Of a stretch of DNA of 48,614 bases, positions 31,401-38,986 are shown piece by piece; position 1 is the stretch's first letter; each line of letters opens with the position of its first letter. The translations under genes and the position numbers were made by a program. The stretch is from contig JAEUKE010000206.1 in NCBI GenBank assembly GCA_016794345.1, positions 1 through 48,614 of the forward strand, in the 5' to 3' direction. Source of the DNA: Myxococcales bacterium (GTDB lineage: Bacteria; Myxococcota_A; Polyangia; Polyangiales; Polyangiaceae). The notes below the pieces were generated by a model, which was given only the letters and a program-made list of their open reading frames with translations, had not been told where the DNA came from and ran no database searches.

Positions 31401-31883
31401 CGCGCGGCCCGAAGCGGCGACGATCTGGTCGGCGAAGATCGTGCGCGCCGAGCCGGACCGCGGCTGGAACGTGAGGTTCTGCCCCGCGATGCGCGTGGCC
31501 TTGGCGTTTTCGATGTACTCGATGCCGGGGTGGCCCGTCGCGTGGCCGCGGATGATCTCCACGAGCCGCTCGTGGTGGATGCCGTAGCCGAAGCTCCCCG
31601 CCTCGTACGGCAGAACGATCGGGCGCGACCCGTCGTCCGGATAGACGACGAACCCGCGGCCGGTGGAGTAGGGCCGCTCGGGCTCGAGGTCGATCCCGAC
31701 CTCCTGCAGCGCCTCGACTGCGGGCGGGTGGAGCCACTCGCCGGCGAGCCGACCGCTCGCCTTCGGGTTGGCCTCGAGCAAAAGAACGCTGGCCCCCTTC
31801 CGCGCGAACGCGAGCGCGGTCACACAACCCACCGGCCCCGCGCCGATGATTGCCACGTCGTAGGACTTCAGATCGTTCCGCAT
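28455..31883 (-). CDS. Fused squalene-epoxidase-like flavin monooxygenase and oxidosqualene cyclase
   Basis: A 1142-residue protein with two enzymes in one continuous frame. Residues 1 to about 430 are an FAD monooxygenase: the Rossmann motif GAGPVG (14-19) and VGDAVGHHHPLTALGMT (282-298), very like the GDA..RHPLTGGGMT signature of squalene epoxidase. A linker rich in Pro, Ser and Ala spans about 431-480. Residues of about 480-1142 are a triterpene cyclase with QW-type repeats (QDQDGSW, LPDGQW, QRPDGSW, GSGEW) and the motif VSDCTAE (861-867). DCTAE is the oxidosqualene cyclase form; squalene-hopene cyclase has DxDDTA. The end IFFQTALLEYTLYKSYFPVW matches cyclase C-termini. Expected reactions: squalene to 2,3-oxidosqualene, then to lanosterol, cycloartenol or a similar sterol. 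These enzymes are normally separate. No ATG lies in the linker, though a GTG near residue 464 cannot be fully excluded as an internal start. Confidence 0.9.
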   Translation of the reverse strand: MRNDLKSYDVAIIGAGPVGCVTALAFARKGASVLLLEANPKASGRLAGEWLHPPAVEALQEVGIDLEPERPYSTGRGFVVYPDDGSRPIVLPYEAGSFGYGIHHERLVEIIRGHATGHPGIEYIENAKATRIAGQNLTFQPRSGSARTIFADQIVAASGRASIAHAALGIGSSVGTYSRMAGLLLEDCEVPFEGYGHVALGAPGPILIYRISSDHIRVCLDVPLSLRTTRDKEAVLYESYAPAMPEPLRPAFRRALVSGEITWATNQTRSRVQFGRPGLALVGDAVGHHHPLTALGMTLGFQDALALANASSFAAYRRERIVKSRVPEMLAVALYEVFADTHDEVIEIRNAIYDLWRESPTERLRTMRFLACRETNPALFGNSFLKALGLAAQKLTRQGFETSQWGHVKEISSELGSRIRWLITGALRLTEARPSKELPSKDPPRQSDEGYAGALRAAAAKADVVELPSVAGHAARTGQDRYDPAQALERGTRALLALQDQDGSWEGETIWCAMLAAQYVLACHIMGVTIDETRKRRLLLHFERTRLPEGLWGLSEVTPPSLFVTTLVYAAARVLGVASTDPLLARAKAFFAREGGVQAIPSWGKFWLALVNLYKWEGVNPVIPELWMLPRALPIHPSRYYCHTRLIYLSMATLYGERFQAPVSPVIEELRAELYPQGFDRVDFEAARHQLRKEDLYEEPSSALKASYEVLRIVDKVRNKMGRAAALAKMRESIRWELKSSSHTSISPVSGLLNILSLWAADRTDADALRAIERFDGWLWEDDKDGARVTGARSAIWDTGFAIQALVAARGHVDVEAPIAKADGFLFSQQIRETFPDFAAHHRLDPKGGYPFSWGWHGWPVSDCTAEAMLGRLEADVNGGPTDDDVSMAAAFILRCQGKNGGFGSYEAPRAPFSLEWLNPAEMFGDSMTENGYVECTASCVAALVKISHERPHLLRSPELAGIPDAIARALAHLRRLQLPDGQWPGVWGVHYIYGTMFGIRGMLAAGVPPYDPYVRKACAWLKAHQRPDGSWGERHALGTTQYVEAEEGQVIQTAWALTALLEAQDPEWDVLERAARFLARTQLGSGEWERQSPAGIFFQTALLEYTLYKSYFPVWALGLYETRRKARVALLEEGRREVAAE

Positions 31884-31907
31884 GTGTTTGCGACCTCGAG
31901 CCGAGTT

Positions 31908-31925
31908 GATTTCTTAATAAGCAAC
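31908..31925 (-). promoter_or_regulatory. AT-rich patch before the epoxidase-cyclase gene
   Basis: The 61-bp gap between the Rieske stop and the ATG at 31883 contains TTGCTTATTAAG and neighbouring A/T runs, unusually AT-rich for this DNA. It could be an internal promoter that lets the cyclase fusion be expressed separately. I cannot define -35 and -10 hexamers with confidence. Confidence 0.3.
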
Positions 31926-31944
31926 GCGTGGACGCACGACCGCC

Positions 31945-33075
31945 CTACTCGGCGGCCTCGTCGCTCTCCGAGCGGGCCTCGCGGTTCAGCGAGCCTTTGA
32001 CGAGCTTCTTGGCGGCCTCACGCTCCAGGTGCTGCTCCCACTTCTTGATTGTGAGCGCCTGGAAGGCGTGCACGGCCGGGGAGATCTCGGCGAACGGCTG
32101 GTCCCAGTGTTTGTTCCAGCCGGCCTGCTCCGCCTCGACCGCGACGCCGTCTTCACCGAGCAAGGGCGTGATCTGGATCCGGTTCGCGATCTTGATGATC
32201 GGCTCCATGAGGAACCGCGGCACCGAGAGGGGCGTTCCCGGCACCTTGAAGTTCTTGAAGTGGAACAGGAAGAAGCCCTTGGTCGTCTGCTCGTCGATGG
32301 GGAGGCAGATGAGCCAGTGTTTGATCTGGTTGTCCGTGTTGGACCACTGGTACGGATACTCGTAGCCGAGCTCCATCGAGTTCGTGTTGATGCGGCCGCG
32401 GTCGATGAATTTGGACGCGAGGCCGCCGTAGCCGACCTTGGTGTCGTACGAGACGAACACGCCACGCTCGTTCGTCTCCAGCTTGGTGAGCTTGGAGTCG
32501 GCGAAGGGCTTCCACTTGCGGTGGAGGAACTCGTGGGTGAAGTCGCTCACGTTCTCGAGGATCATCGAGTGGTGCGCCTTCCAGGTGACCTCGATGGGCA
32601 CGCAAGCCCAGCGGTCCGGCCCCTCCAGATCCGGGATGTGCGGCATCGGGACCTTGTCCGCGTTCTCGGCGTCGCCGAAGAAGACCCAAACGAGGCCATA
32701 GCGCTCGCGGATGGGGTACGGCCGGATGCGGCACTGCGGCATCTTCATGCCGAAGAGCTCGTGCGGGACGTCCGCCAGGGCGCCGGAGGGATCCATCGCC
32801 CAGCCGTGGTACTGGCAGCGGAGCTTATCGCCCTCGACGAGCCCGATGGAGAGCGGGAGGTGTCGGTGGGGGCACCTGTCCTCCAGCGCGTGCACGGCGC
32901 CGCGGTCGTCGCGGTAGACGGCGACGTGTGTGCCCCAGAACGTGGCGCGGGTGACCTGACCGGGCTGGAGGTTCTTCGAGAGGGCGACGGCGTACCAGTA
33001 GTTCGGGTCGAGACCCGCGGCGCGCGCCTTCTGCCTTTTGTTCTTCGATTCGGTGAAGCTCGGAGGCATCGTCAT
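31945..33075 (-). CDS. Rieske non-haem iron oxygenase, candidate SdmA-like sterol C-4 demethylase subunit
   Basis: A 376-residue oxygenase. The Rieske [2Fe-2S] motif is C68-P-H70 and C87-QY-H90, followed by GW. The mononuclear iron site is likely N175..D178..H181...H185 (NVSDFTHEFLH). The rest fits a KshA/VanA-like oxygenase fold. In Methylococcus the Rieske enzyme SdmA oxidises the C-4 methyl group of sterols and works with a dehydrogenase, SdmB. This gene sits between an SDR and an oxidosqualene cyclase in one operon, so a sterol substrate is likely, but this is context-based. The ATG at 33075 overlaps the upstream stop by 4 bp (ATGA), showing translational coupling. No ferredoxin or reductase gene is nearby. 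Confidence 0.85.
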   Translation of the reverse strand: MTMPPSFTESKNKRQKARAAGLDPNYWYAVALSKNLQPGQVTRATFWGTHVAVYRDDRGAVHALEDRCPHRHLPLSIGLVEGDKLRCQYHGWAMDPSGALADVPHELFGMKMPQCRIRPYPIRERYGLVWVFFGDAENADKVPMPHIPDLEGPDRWACVPIEVTWKAHHSMILENVSDFTHEFLHRKWKPFADSKLTKLETNERGVFVSYDTKVGYGGLASKFIDRGRINTNSMELGYEYPYQWSNTDNQIKHWLICLPIDEQTTKGFFLFHFKNFKVPGTPLSVPRFLMEPIIKIANRIQITPLLGEDGVAVEAEQAGWNKHWDQPFAEISPAVHAFQALTIKKWEQHLEREAAKKLVKGSLNREARSESDEAAE

Positions 33076-35474
33076 GCGGCTGCTCCCTCGCGGTCGGAGG
33101 AGGATCGTTCTGCTACTGCGTGCGGAACCCCCCCGGGCTTGGCGTTGAGGCCCGGGCCGCTGGGCGCCAGACCTCGCCGCGCAAAGTGAGCGTACGCTTC
33201 GTGGATGGCGGAGCGGATCTCGGTCGGCTTGTAGCCGAGCTCGCGCTGCGCCTTGGACGTGTCGGCCTTGCGCTGCATGTTGAGCAGGCGCACCGCGGCG
33301 GGCGTGAAGCGCTGCGGGACGTCCGGGAAGAAGGTGGAGAGCACGAAGGTGGAGACCTGCGCCATCGTCTTCATGAGCGGCACCGGGACGCGGAAGCGCG
33401 GACGCGCGCGGCCGGTGACCTCCTCGAAGATGTCCATCAGCTCGTCCACGGTCGCGAACTGGGTCGAGAGGATGTAGCGCTGGCCCGTCCGGCCGCGCTC
33501 CATCGCGAGCACGTGGCCATCGACCAGATCCTTCACGTTGACGAAATCGAAGCCGCCGGGCGGGTAGCCGCGGAGCTTGCCGTGCGCGAAGTCGAGCAGG
33601 GTGCGGCCCATGCGGCTCGGCTTGTAGTCCCACGGGCCGAGGACGGCGCAGCTCGTCGCGACGAGCGCATCGACGCCCTCGACGCACGCCTTCAGCACCT
33701 CGTGCTCGACGAGCGACTTCGTCCGCCCGTAAGGGAGGTGCTCGGTGAACGGGTAAAAGGGCTGCGACTCGTCGCTGATCTTGGACGGGTCGTCGAGATC
33801 GTAGCCGACGGCGGAGAGCGAGCCCGTGACGACCGTGCGCGTGACGCCGGTGTCGCCCGCGGAGCGGAGGACGTTGGCGGTACCGATGACGTTGCAGTCA
33901 TACAGGTCGCGGAGGTCCTGAGGGCTGCCGGAGAGCGTCGAGACGCGCGCGGCGACGTGGAACACGTTGTTGCTACCGCGGACGGCGCGCTCCACCGCGC
34001 CGGCGTCGCGAAGATCGCCGTAGACCCGCTCGACCTTCTTGCCGGTGTCTTGCTCGAGCGCGTCGATCGCCTCGTCGTGGGAGCGATCGCGGAGCAGGAC
34101 GCGGACGTCGTGGCCGTCGGACAAGAGGCGGAACACGAGGTTTGCGCCGACGTGGCCCGCTGCGCCCGTGACGAGGATCTTTCCGCCGAGCTCACGGCGC
34201 GGCTGGAGACCGGGGGACTGCTTCTTCTGGCTCATGGGACCTTCCGGGAGAGCGGGGGCGCTGCGTGACGGCACGGCGGACGGAGGGACGACCGACTCGA
34301 GCGTGGCGGTCGGGCGCTGGGGGCGGCCGGCGACGCCGGCGCGTGATCGATCGAAGAGCGCCAAGAGCGCGGCGTCACTCTCGGCGGCGGGCACGGTGCA
34401 GGACCCCACGGCGGCTTCGAACACGGCCATCACGAAGGCGCGGGACACCGCCGGTGCCCGGCCGGGGCGCAGCGCGTCCTCCCCGAGCTCCACCTCGCGC
34501 AGGGTCCCCAGCGCGAGGGCGAGCGGCACGGCACAGAAGAGGCGGATCTGCGCGCCCGCCGGATCGACCGGCCAGAGCAGCGTGTACTCCTCGGCGCGCC
34601 CGAGGTGCTCGCGGGCGCGGCTCGAGAGCGCGCGCAGGAGCGCGAGCGCCTTCGGCCGCTCGGGCCCGTCGAGCACGCGGCTCGAGATGGGCGCGGCCTC
34701 CTCCGAGCCGATCGACAGGTCGAGGCCGTAGGCCTTCGCCGTGCCGACCGGCAGGAAGCAGTCGCCTCGGACCGCGTCCTCCGCGACGTCTTTCAGGATG
34801 TTCACGAGCTGCAGCCCGAGGCCGAAGCTCACGGCGCGCGCCTCGAGCTCGCGGCGAGCCTTGCCGTCGACCGAGCACGAGAGGACGAACAGATCCGTCA
34901 GGAGCTCACCGACCGTGCCCGCGACGTAGTAGCAGTAGCGCTCGAGATCGGGGACGTCCCGGAGGCGCAGCCCGCCTTCTTCGTCCGCGCGGATCGAGTA
35001 CTCGCGCATGCCCTTGGACATCTCGGCGACGCGCGGCAGGATGGCGCGGCGCTGCACCTCGGGGAGGGCAGCAAACGCGCGGAACACGGAGGCGGCGCCC
35101 CCGCAGAGCTCCGCCTCGAGCTGGGTCGGCCCGAGCCCGTGCATCTGCGCGCGCTCCTCGAAGCTCGGCCCGGCCGTCAGGTCGCCGGCGGCCGCGGCAG
35201 CGAGCGCTTGATCGAACGCGTCGAACAGGGCCTGGCGGTCCGCCGGGGGCAAGCGACGGTCGTCCTCCACCGTGTCCACCACGCGGCAGAGCAGGTACGA
35301 GATGCACACCGCGTCCCGCAGATCGGGCGGCAGGTTCTGGATCGAGAGCGCAAACGTCCTCGAGACGCCCGGGAGCATCCGGTCGCAGAACGCCCTGTCC
35401 TTCAAGGGACAGGCGTGGCCTGCGCGAGGCGCGAACCCAGACGGCGGCCCACAGGAATCGGCCTGATCATCCAT
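33072..35474 (-). CDS. Squalene synthase fused to an extended SDR (SdmB/HpnA-like)
   Basis: An 800-residue open frame. Residues of about 20-370 are a squalene/phytoene synthase: SRTFALS (38-44), first Asp-rich motif DTVED (67-71) and second motif LKDVAED (227-233) with GDCFLP. The eukaryote-like N-terminal part suggests a single-step squalene synthase (farnesyl-PP to squalene). A Pro/Ser/Ala linker (about 375-425) leads to an NAD(P)-binding SDR (431-800) with TGAAGHVG (436-443) and YGRTK (582-586). The stretch GPWDYKPSRMGR resembles HpnA-type epimerases, and the context resembles SdmB, the sterol 4-methyl decarboxylase/dehydrogenase. There is no stop between the parts. However, an ATG at 34235 (Met414) preceded by GGAAGG could start a separate SDR, so fusion versus two products needs a test. 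Confidence 0.85.
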   Translation of the reverse strand: MDDQADSCGPPSGFAPRAGHACPLKDRAFCDRMLPGVSRTFALSIQNLPPDLRDAVCISYLLCRVVDTVEDDRRLPPADRQALFDAFDQALAAAAAGDLTAGPSFEERAQMHGLGPTQLEAELCGGAASVFRAFAALPEVQRRAILPRVAEMSKGMREYSIRADEEGGLRLRDVPDLERYCYYVAGTVGELLTDLFVLSCSVDGKARRELEARAVSFGLGLQLVNILKDVAEDAVRGDCFLPVGTAKAYGLDLSIGSEEAAPISSRVLDGPERPKALALLRALSSRAREHLGRAEEYTLLWPVDPAGAQIRLFCAVPLALALGTLREVELGEDALRPGRAPAVSRAFVMAVFEAAVGSCTVPAAESDAALLALFDRSRAGVAGRPQRPTATLESVVPPSAVPSRSAPALPEGPMSQKKQSPGLQPRRELGGKILVTGAAGHVGANLVFRLLSDGHDVRVLLRDRSHDEAIDALEQDTGKKVERVYGDLRDAGAVERAVRGSNNVFHVAARVSTLSGSPQDLRDLYDCNVIGTANVLRSAGDTGVTRTVVTGSLSAVGYDLDDPSKISDESQPFYPFTEHLPYGRTKSLVEHEVLKACVEGVDALVATSCAVLGPWDYKPSRMGRTLLDFAHGKLRGYPPGGFDFVNVKDLVDGHVLAMERGRTGQRYILSTQFATVDELMDIFEEVTGRARPRFRVPVPLMKTMAQVSTFVLSTFFPDVPQRFTPAAVRLLNMQRKADTSKAQRELGYKPTEIRSAIHEAYAHFARRGLAPSGPGLNAKPGGVPHAVAERSSSDREGAAA

Positions 35475-35524
35475 CCCGCACCCCCATTACCTCGAAACGC
35501 CCAGGTAGGGAAACCCTCGAGACG

Positions 35525-35542
35525 TGCGAAAGATCCTTCGCA
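35525..35542. promoter_or_regulatory. Palindrome in the divergent promoter between the sterol operon and accC
   Basis: TGCGAA-N6-TTCGCA, with a GATC centre, so 16 of 18 bases are palindromic. It lies 51 bp from the squalene synthase start and about 75 bp from the biotin carboxylase start. It could bind a repressor controlling one or both transcripts. Confidence 0.4.
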
Positions 35543-35616
35543 TCTCGACCCCTTGCCGCCTTCGCATGCCCCGTTTACGCCCCGTCATCCCAACCGGTTT
35601 TATCCGAGGCAAGACC

Positions 35617-37014
35617 ATGTTCCGAAGAGTCCTCATCGCCAACCGTGGAGAGATCGCCTGCCGTATCCAACGGACGTGCCATCGCCTCGGTATCGAGACC
35701 GTGGCCGTGTACTCCGACGCCGACAGCGGCGCGCCCCACGTGCGCGCGGCCACGGTCGCCGTCCGGATCGGTCCCGCGCCGGTGAAGGAGAGCTACCTCG
35801 ACGTCGCCGCCATCCTCCGCGCAGCGAAGGAGACAGGGGCCGACGCGATCCATCCGGGATACGGGCTGCTCAGCGAGAAGCAGGAATTCGCCGCCGCCGT
35901 CCGCGACGCCGGGCTCACCTTCATCGGCCCGCCGAACACGTGCCTCGACGCCTTCGGCGACAAGATCAAGGCCCGAGACGTCGCGCGCCGAGCCGGAGCG
36001 CTGCCTCCGCCGGGCACCGACGGTCCGATCGCGGTCGATGACGAAGCCGTCCTCCTGAGCGAGGCCGAGCGCATCGGCTTCCCGCTCCTGGTCAAGGCAG
36101 CCGGCGGCGGCGGCGGCATCGGCATGCAGATCGTGGAAGAGGCGAGCAAGCTCGCCCGCGCCGCCAAGACCTGCTCCGACCGCGGCGCGTCCGCGTTCGG
36201 AGATCCGCGCGTCTACATGGAGCGCTACATCGCCTCGCCGAAACACATCGAGGTCCAGGTCCTCTGCGACGCCCACGGGCAGGCGGTCGCGCTCGGCGAG
36301 CGCGAGTGCAGCCTGCAGCGGCGGCACCAGAAGATCATCGAAGAGAGCCCCTCCCCCGCCCCCTTCTTCCAGGGAGAGGCAGGCGCGGCCAAGCGGGCCT
36401 GGCTGTGGGACGTGGCGCTCAAGGTCGTGACCAGCGTCGGCTACCAGGGCGCGGGCACCGTCGAGTTCGTCGCCAGCCAGTCCGGTGACATCTACTTCCT
36501 CGAGGTGAACGCGCGCCTGCAGGTGGAGCACTGCGTGACCGAGATGGTCACCGGAATCGATCTGGTGGAGCAGCAGCTCCGCGTCGCCGCCGGCGAGAGG
36601 CTCGCGCCGGAGGTGCTCGCCCCGACGCGGAAGGGACACAGCGTCGAAGCGCGCGTCTACGCGGAGAACCCGCTGAAGATGTTCGCCCCGCAGCCCGGCA
36701 AGCTCGCGAAGCTCCGTTGGCCGGCCGCCTCGAGCGATCTGCGCATCGAGACCGGCGTCGAAGAGGGGGGCGAGGTCACGCCCCACTACGATCCGATGAT
36801 CGCGAAGGTGGTCGCGTGGGGCGAGGACCGCCGCGCGGCCCTCTCACGGCTCGATCAGGCGCTCGGCGCGACCGAGCTCGAGCTCGTCGGCGCGGCGGGC
36901 CCTGCGGCGACGAACATCGACTTCTTGCGCAAGCTCATCGAAGCGGACGAGGTGGGCGGCGGCGCCTACGACACGTCCTTCGCGGAGAAGCTCGCCAAGA
37001 GCCTGAAGAAATAG
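35617..37014 (+). CDS. accC: Biotin carboxylase subunit (AccC-type)
   Basis: A 465-residue protein. It begins FRRVLIANRGEIACR, the classical biotin carboxylase start. It has HPGYGLLSE (about 80-88), the glycine-rich ATP loop KAAGGGGGIGM, the HIEVQVLCD segment, and the catalytic region ERECSLQRRHQKIIEE and EVNARLQVEHCVTEM. It carboxylates biotin on BCCP to start malonyl-CoA (or another acyl-CoA) formation. No BCCP or carboxyltransferase gene is adjacent, so it is a solitary copy and might serve a different acyl-CoA carboxylase; the symbol is therefore tentative. The ATG at 35617 is chosen on family alignment, with GAGG just upstream. It is divergent from the sterol operon. A clear terminator follows. 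Confidence 0.92.
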   Translation: MFRRVLIANRGEIACRIQRTCHRLGIETVAVYSDADSGAPHVRAATVAVRIGPAPVKESYLDVAAILRAAKETGADAIHPGYGLLSEKQEFAAAVRDAGLTFIGPPNTCLDAFGDKIKARDVARRAGALPPPGTDGPIAVDDEAVLLSEAERIGFPLLVKAAGGGGGIGMQIVEEASKLARAAKTCSDRGASAFGDPRVYMERYIASPKHIEVQVLCDAHGQAVALGERECSLQRRHQKIIEESPSPAPFFQGEAGAAKRAWLWDVALKVVTSVGYQGAGTVEFVASQSGDIYFLEVNARLQVEHCVTEMVTGIDLVEQQLRVAAGERLAPEVLAPTRKGHSVEARVYAENPLKMFAPQPGKLAKLRWPAASSDLRIETGVEEGGEVTPHYDPMIAKVVAWGEDRRAALSRLDQALGATELELVGAAGPAATNIDFLRKLIEADEVGGGAYDTSFAEKLAKSLKK

Positions 37015-37017
37015 GCA

Positions 37018-37039
37018 ACAGAGGGCGGCTGCCCTCTGT
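37018..37039 (+). terminator. Intrinsic terminator after accC
   Basis: Nine-base perfect arms ACAGAGGGC and GCCCTCTGT with loop GGCT, followed by CTTTC, 4 bp after the stop. It is the most typical terminator in the window. A second, weaker inverted repeat (CCGGTTC...GAACCGG, 37053-37080) lies just downstream. Confidence 0.75.
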
Positions 37040-37150
37040 CTTTCAGCCACACCCGGTTCCTTGATCTTCCGGAGAACCGGCGTGGCCTCGCGGCTCCGAA
37101 GTCGTGAACCAAGACAGCACCTTCGACCTCCGAGGCGCATCCGTTCGCCC

Positions 37151-37804
37151 TCAAGCAGGGGACTTGAACGCGCCGTGTTGTCGTGGGCCGACGGCGAGGT
37201 AGGCCGAGGCGAAGACGGCCGCGAACACCAGCGTCACCCCGACCGCCTGGGGGTGACGCGTGGGCGAAAGCAACGGCGCCATCGTGTGCGAGACGAGCTC
37301 CGACGGGCTGGTAAGAAAATCCCAGCTGTTGAAGCGCCCGAAGCGCCCGAGCCAGATCCCGAAGCCCGACGCGAGGGACGCGGCCATCACCAATCCGAGC
37401 GCCGCGACCTTGCCGACCGCTGCGCGCACCGCGGTCTCGACGCGCGAGAGCGCCCCCACACCGAGGGTGAGCCCGGCGAGCGCGGCTGCCCCGAGGAGCG
37501 CGACATCGAACCAGTAGGGAACCCCCTGGCGCGCCCGGAGGTGCACGAGATCGGTCACCAGGTACGGCGCGTTCGGCAGGAAGAGCAGCCACGGGACCCC
37601 CACCGCGACGGCGAAGAGCCAGCGCCGAGCCTCGATCGCAAACGCGAGCGGTTTCGCGAGAAAGAATGGCACAGCGGCGAGGAACAGGTTCCAGGCGAGG
37701 AAGGTGAACGCCATCTTTCCGGACGCGAGGACGCGCGCGGCGAGCAGGAGAACAGTGAGAACGGCGGGCGCAAGCGGCGCAACGGATAGGAAGTGCCGGG
37801 TCAC
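37151..37804 (-). CDS. DUF1361 family integral membrane protein
   Basis: A 217-residue protein with about six hydrophobic segments. Family hallmarks are visible: WNLFLAAVPFFLA, LLFLPNAPYLVTDLVHL and GIWLGRFGRFNSWDF. The function of DUF1361 is unknown. The GTG at 37804 is preferred because the hydrophobic protein starts there. An ATG at 37945 would add 47 polar residues and overlap the upstream lipoprotein gene by 41 bp. It follows that gene on the same strand by about 100 bp. Confidence 0.8.
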   Translation of the reverse strand: MTRHFLSVAPLAPAVLTVLLLAARVLASGKMAFTFLAWNLFLAAVPFFLAKPLAFAIEARRWLFAVAVGVPWLLFLPNAPYLVTDLVHLRARQGVPYWFDVALLGAAALAGLTLGVGALSRVETAVRAAVGKVAALGLVMAASLASGFGIWLGRFGRFNSWDFLTSPSELVSHTMAPLLSPTRHPQAVGVTLVFAAVFASAYLAVGPRQHGAFKSPA

Positions 37805-37904
37805 GCCACACCATGGCCAGCGCAGAGTGGCGAGGTTGCGGCCGGGATGTGGAGATTCAGAGGAGAAGCGCCTCGACGCGACAGCAAGGCGCTGTCGGTC
37901 GATC

Positions 37905-38852
37905 TCAAGGAGCTGGCTGTTCCGGCCTATCCTCATCCGGATCACAGTGCGGGCCGAGCTCGGAGAGCGCGGTGGACGGACTGCCGTAGAAGAGAATCAT
38001 CTGGCTCGTCCTTCTCAGGCCTGGATAGGTGCGGAGGTCCACCGCCACCCAGCCGTTCTCGAACAGCCGCGCCCCCAGCTCGGCACCGAGAACTTGAATC
38101 GTCTCGTCTCGCCCTTTGCCCCAATGTCGGGCAAGAGCGCCCATGACCGCCTCGTCGTCGCCGGGCTCGCTCACGGGAATGCAGGTGTAGCCCGCCTCCC
38201 ACGTCGTCGTGCCGCGCTGCTCGCGATAGCTGAAGAAGCCGAAGTCGTCACGCCCCACATGCAAGCGTGTCGGCCTGAGCATGCGCTGCACGTTCCCTTC
38301 CGACCGCATCCCGCCGAGGAGCTCCGGCAGGTCGCTCAGCGGGGTAACTTTGAAGAGCTCCACGTTGCCGCTCGGCCACGCAACGAGGTAGGCCTTCGGA
38401 CCGATGGCGAGGTGGAGGCGCTCGCGGCCGTCGCGGAAGACGACCGAGGGGACCTTCGCCAGCGTCTCGAAGAGCGCTGCAGGGTCACGCGACACCGTGA
38501 TCGAGACCCAACTGAGCCGCTGGTCCTTGCGAGTCACGTAGATCGAGCCCTCACGAGGATGCCGGAAGCTGCAGGCATCCCCGCTCCAGCCGTCGCGCTC
38601 GCACCACGAGAAGGCCTCCGCCTCGCACTCCCCTGCGTCACACTCGCGCAGCTTGTCGGCGAGGGAGGGAGCGTGGCGCGCCACGGCCTCGAGCCAGTCG
38701 ACAGGAGTGCTCTGGTTTGCGGGTGCGTCTGCCGCGCGAGTCGCGGTCGTCGTCGACGGAGGCTTCGACGACGAGCTGTGTGCTGCGCAGCCCACGAGCG
38801 CGAGGAGCAACACGAAGCGTTTCGACTTCCTTGGGGGATGGGGCTCCGGCAC
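37905..38852 (-). CDS. Lipoprotein of unknown function
   Basis: A 315-residue protein. The N-terminal signal ends in LVGC (Cys22), followed by a Ser/Thr/Ala linker. The mature part has a small Cys cluster (ECDAGECEAEAFSWCE, DGWSGDACSF) and a mixed alpha/beta body that I do not recognise. The C-terminus is acidic (HCDPDEDRPEQPAP). It is divergent from the metallopeptidase gene and lies upstream of the DUF1361 gene. Confidence 0.75.
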   Translation of the reverse strand: MPEPHPPRKSKRFVLLLALVGCAAHSSSSKPPSTTTATRAADAPANQSTPVDWLEAVARHAPSLADKLRECDAGECEAEAFSWCERDGWSGDACSFRHPREGSIYVTRKDQRLSWVSITVSRDPAALFETLAKVPSVVFRDGRERLHLAIGPKAYLVAWPSGNVELFKVTPLSDLPELLGGMRSEGNVQRMLRPTRLHVGRDDFGFFSYREQRGTTTWEAGYTCIPVSEPGDDEAVMGALARHWGKGRDETIQVLGAELGARLFENGWVAVDLRTYPGLRRTSQMILFYGSPSTALSELGPHCDPDEDRPEQPAP

Positions 38853-38951
38853 TGACGCCTCGTAGGTTTCCTGATGGACGTTGTCTGGTCAACGGGCGCT
38901 GCATTGTCGCTGCGGAGTCCGTGCTGCGGCCGCGCAGCCGAGCCGCCGCGA

Positions 38952-38978
38952 TTGACGAAAACCCGCGCCGCTTATTTC
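38952..38978 (+). promoter_or_regulatory. Candidate promoter for the metallopeptidase gene
   Basis: TTGACG (38952-38957), a good -35 followed by AAAA, and TATTTC (38973-38978) with a short 15-bp spacer. The GTG start at 38987 is 8 bp after it, again suggesting a leaderless message. Confidence 0.4.
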
Positions 38979-38986
38979 ATGGGCAA

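Noticed and set aside
29313..32000. Long open frame opposite the epoxidase-cyclase gene
   Set aside because: Shadow frame with low-complexity Arg-rich sequence; the minus strand encodes clear enzyme motifs.
33072..34235. Calling the SDR domain HpnA and the operon a hopanoid cluster
   Set aside because: The SDR does have HpnA-like stretches, but the cyclase is not of hopene type and no other hop/hpn genes are here. I keep SdmB/HpnA-like as an open description.
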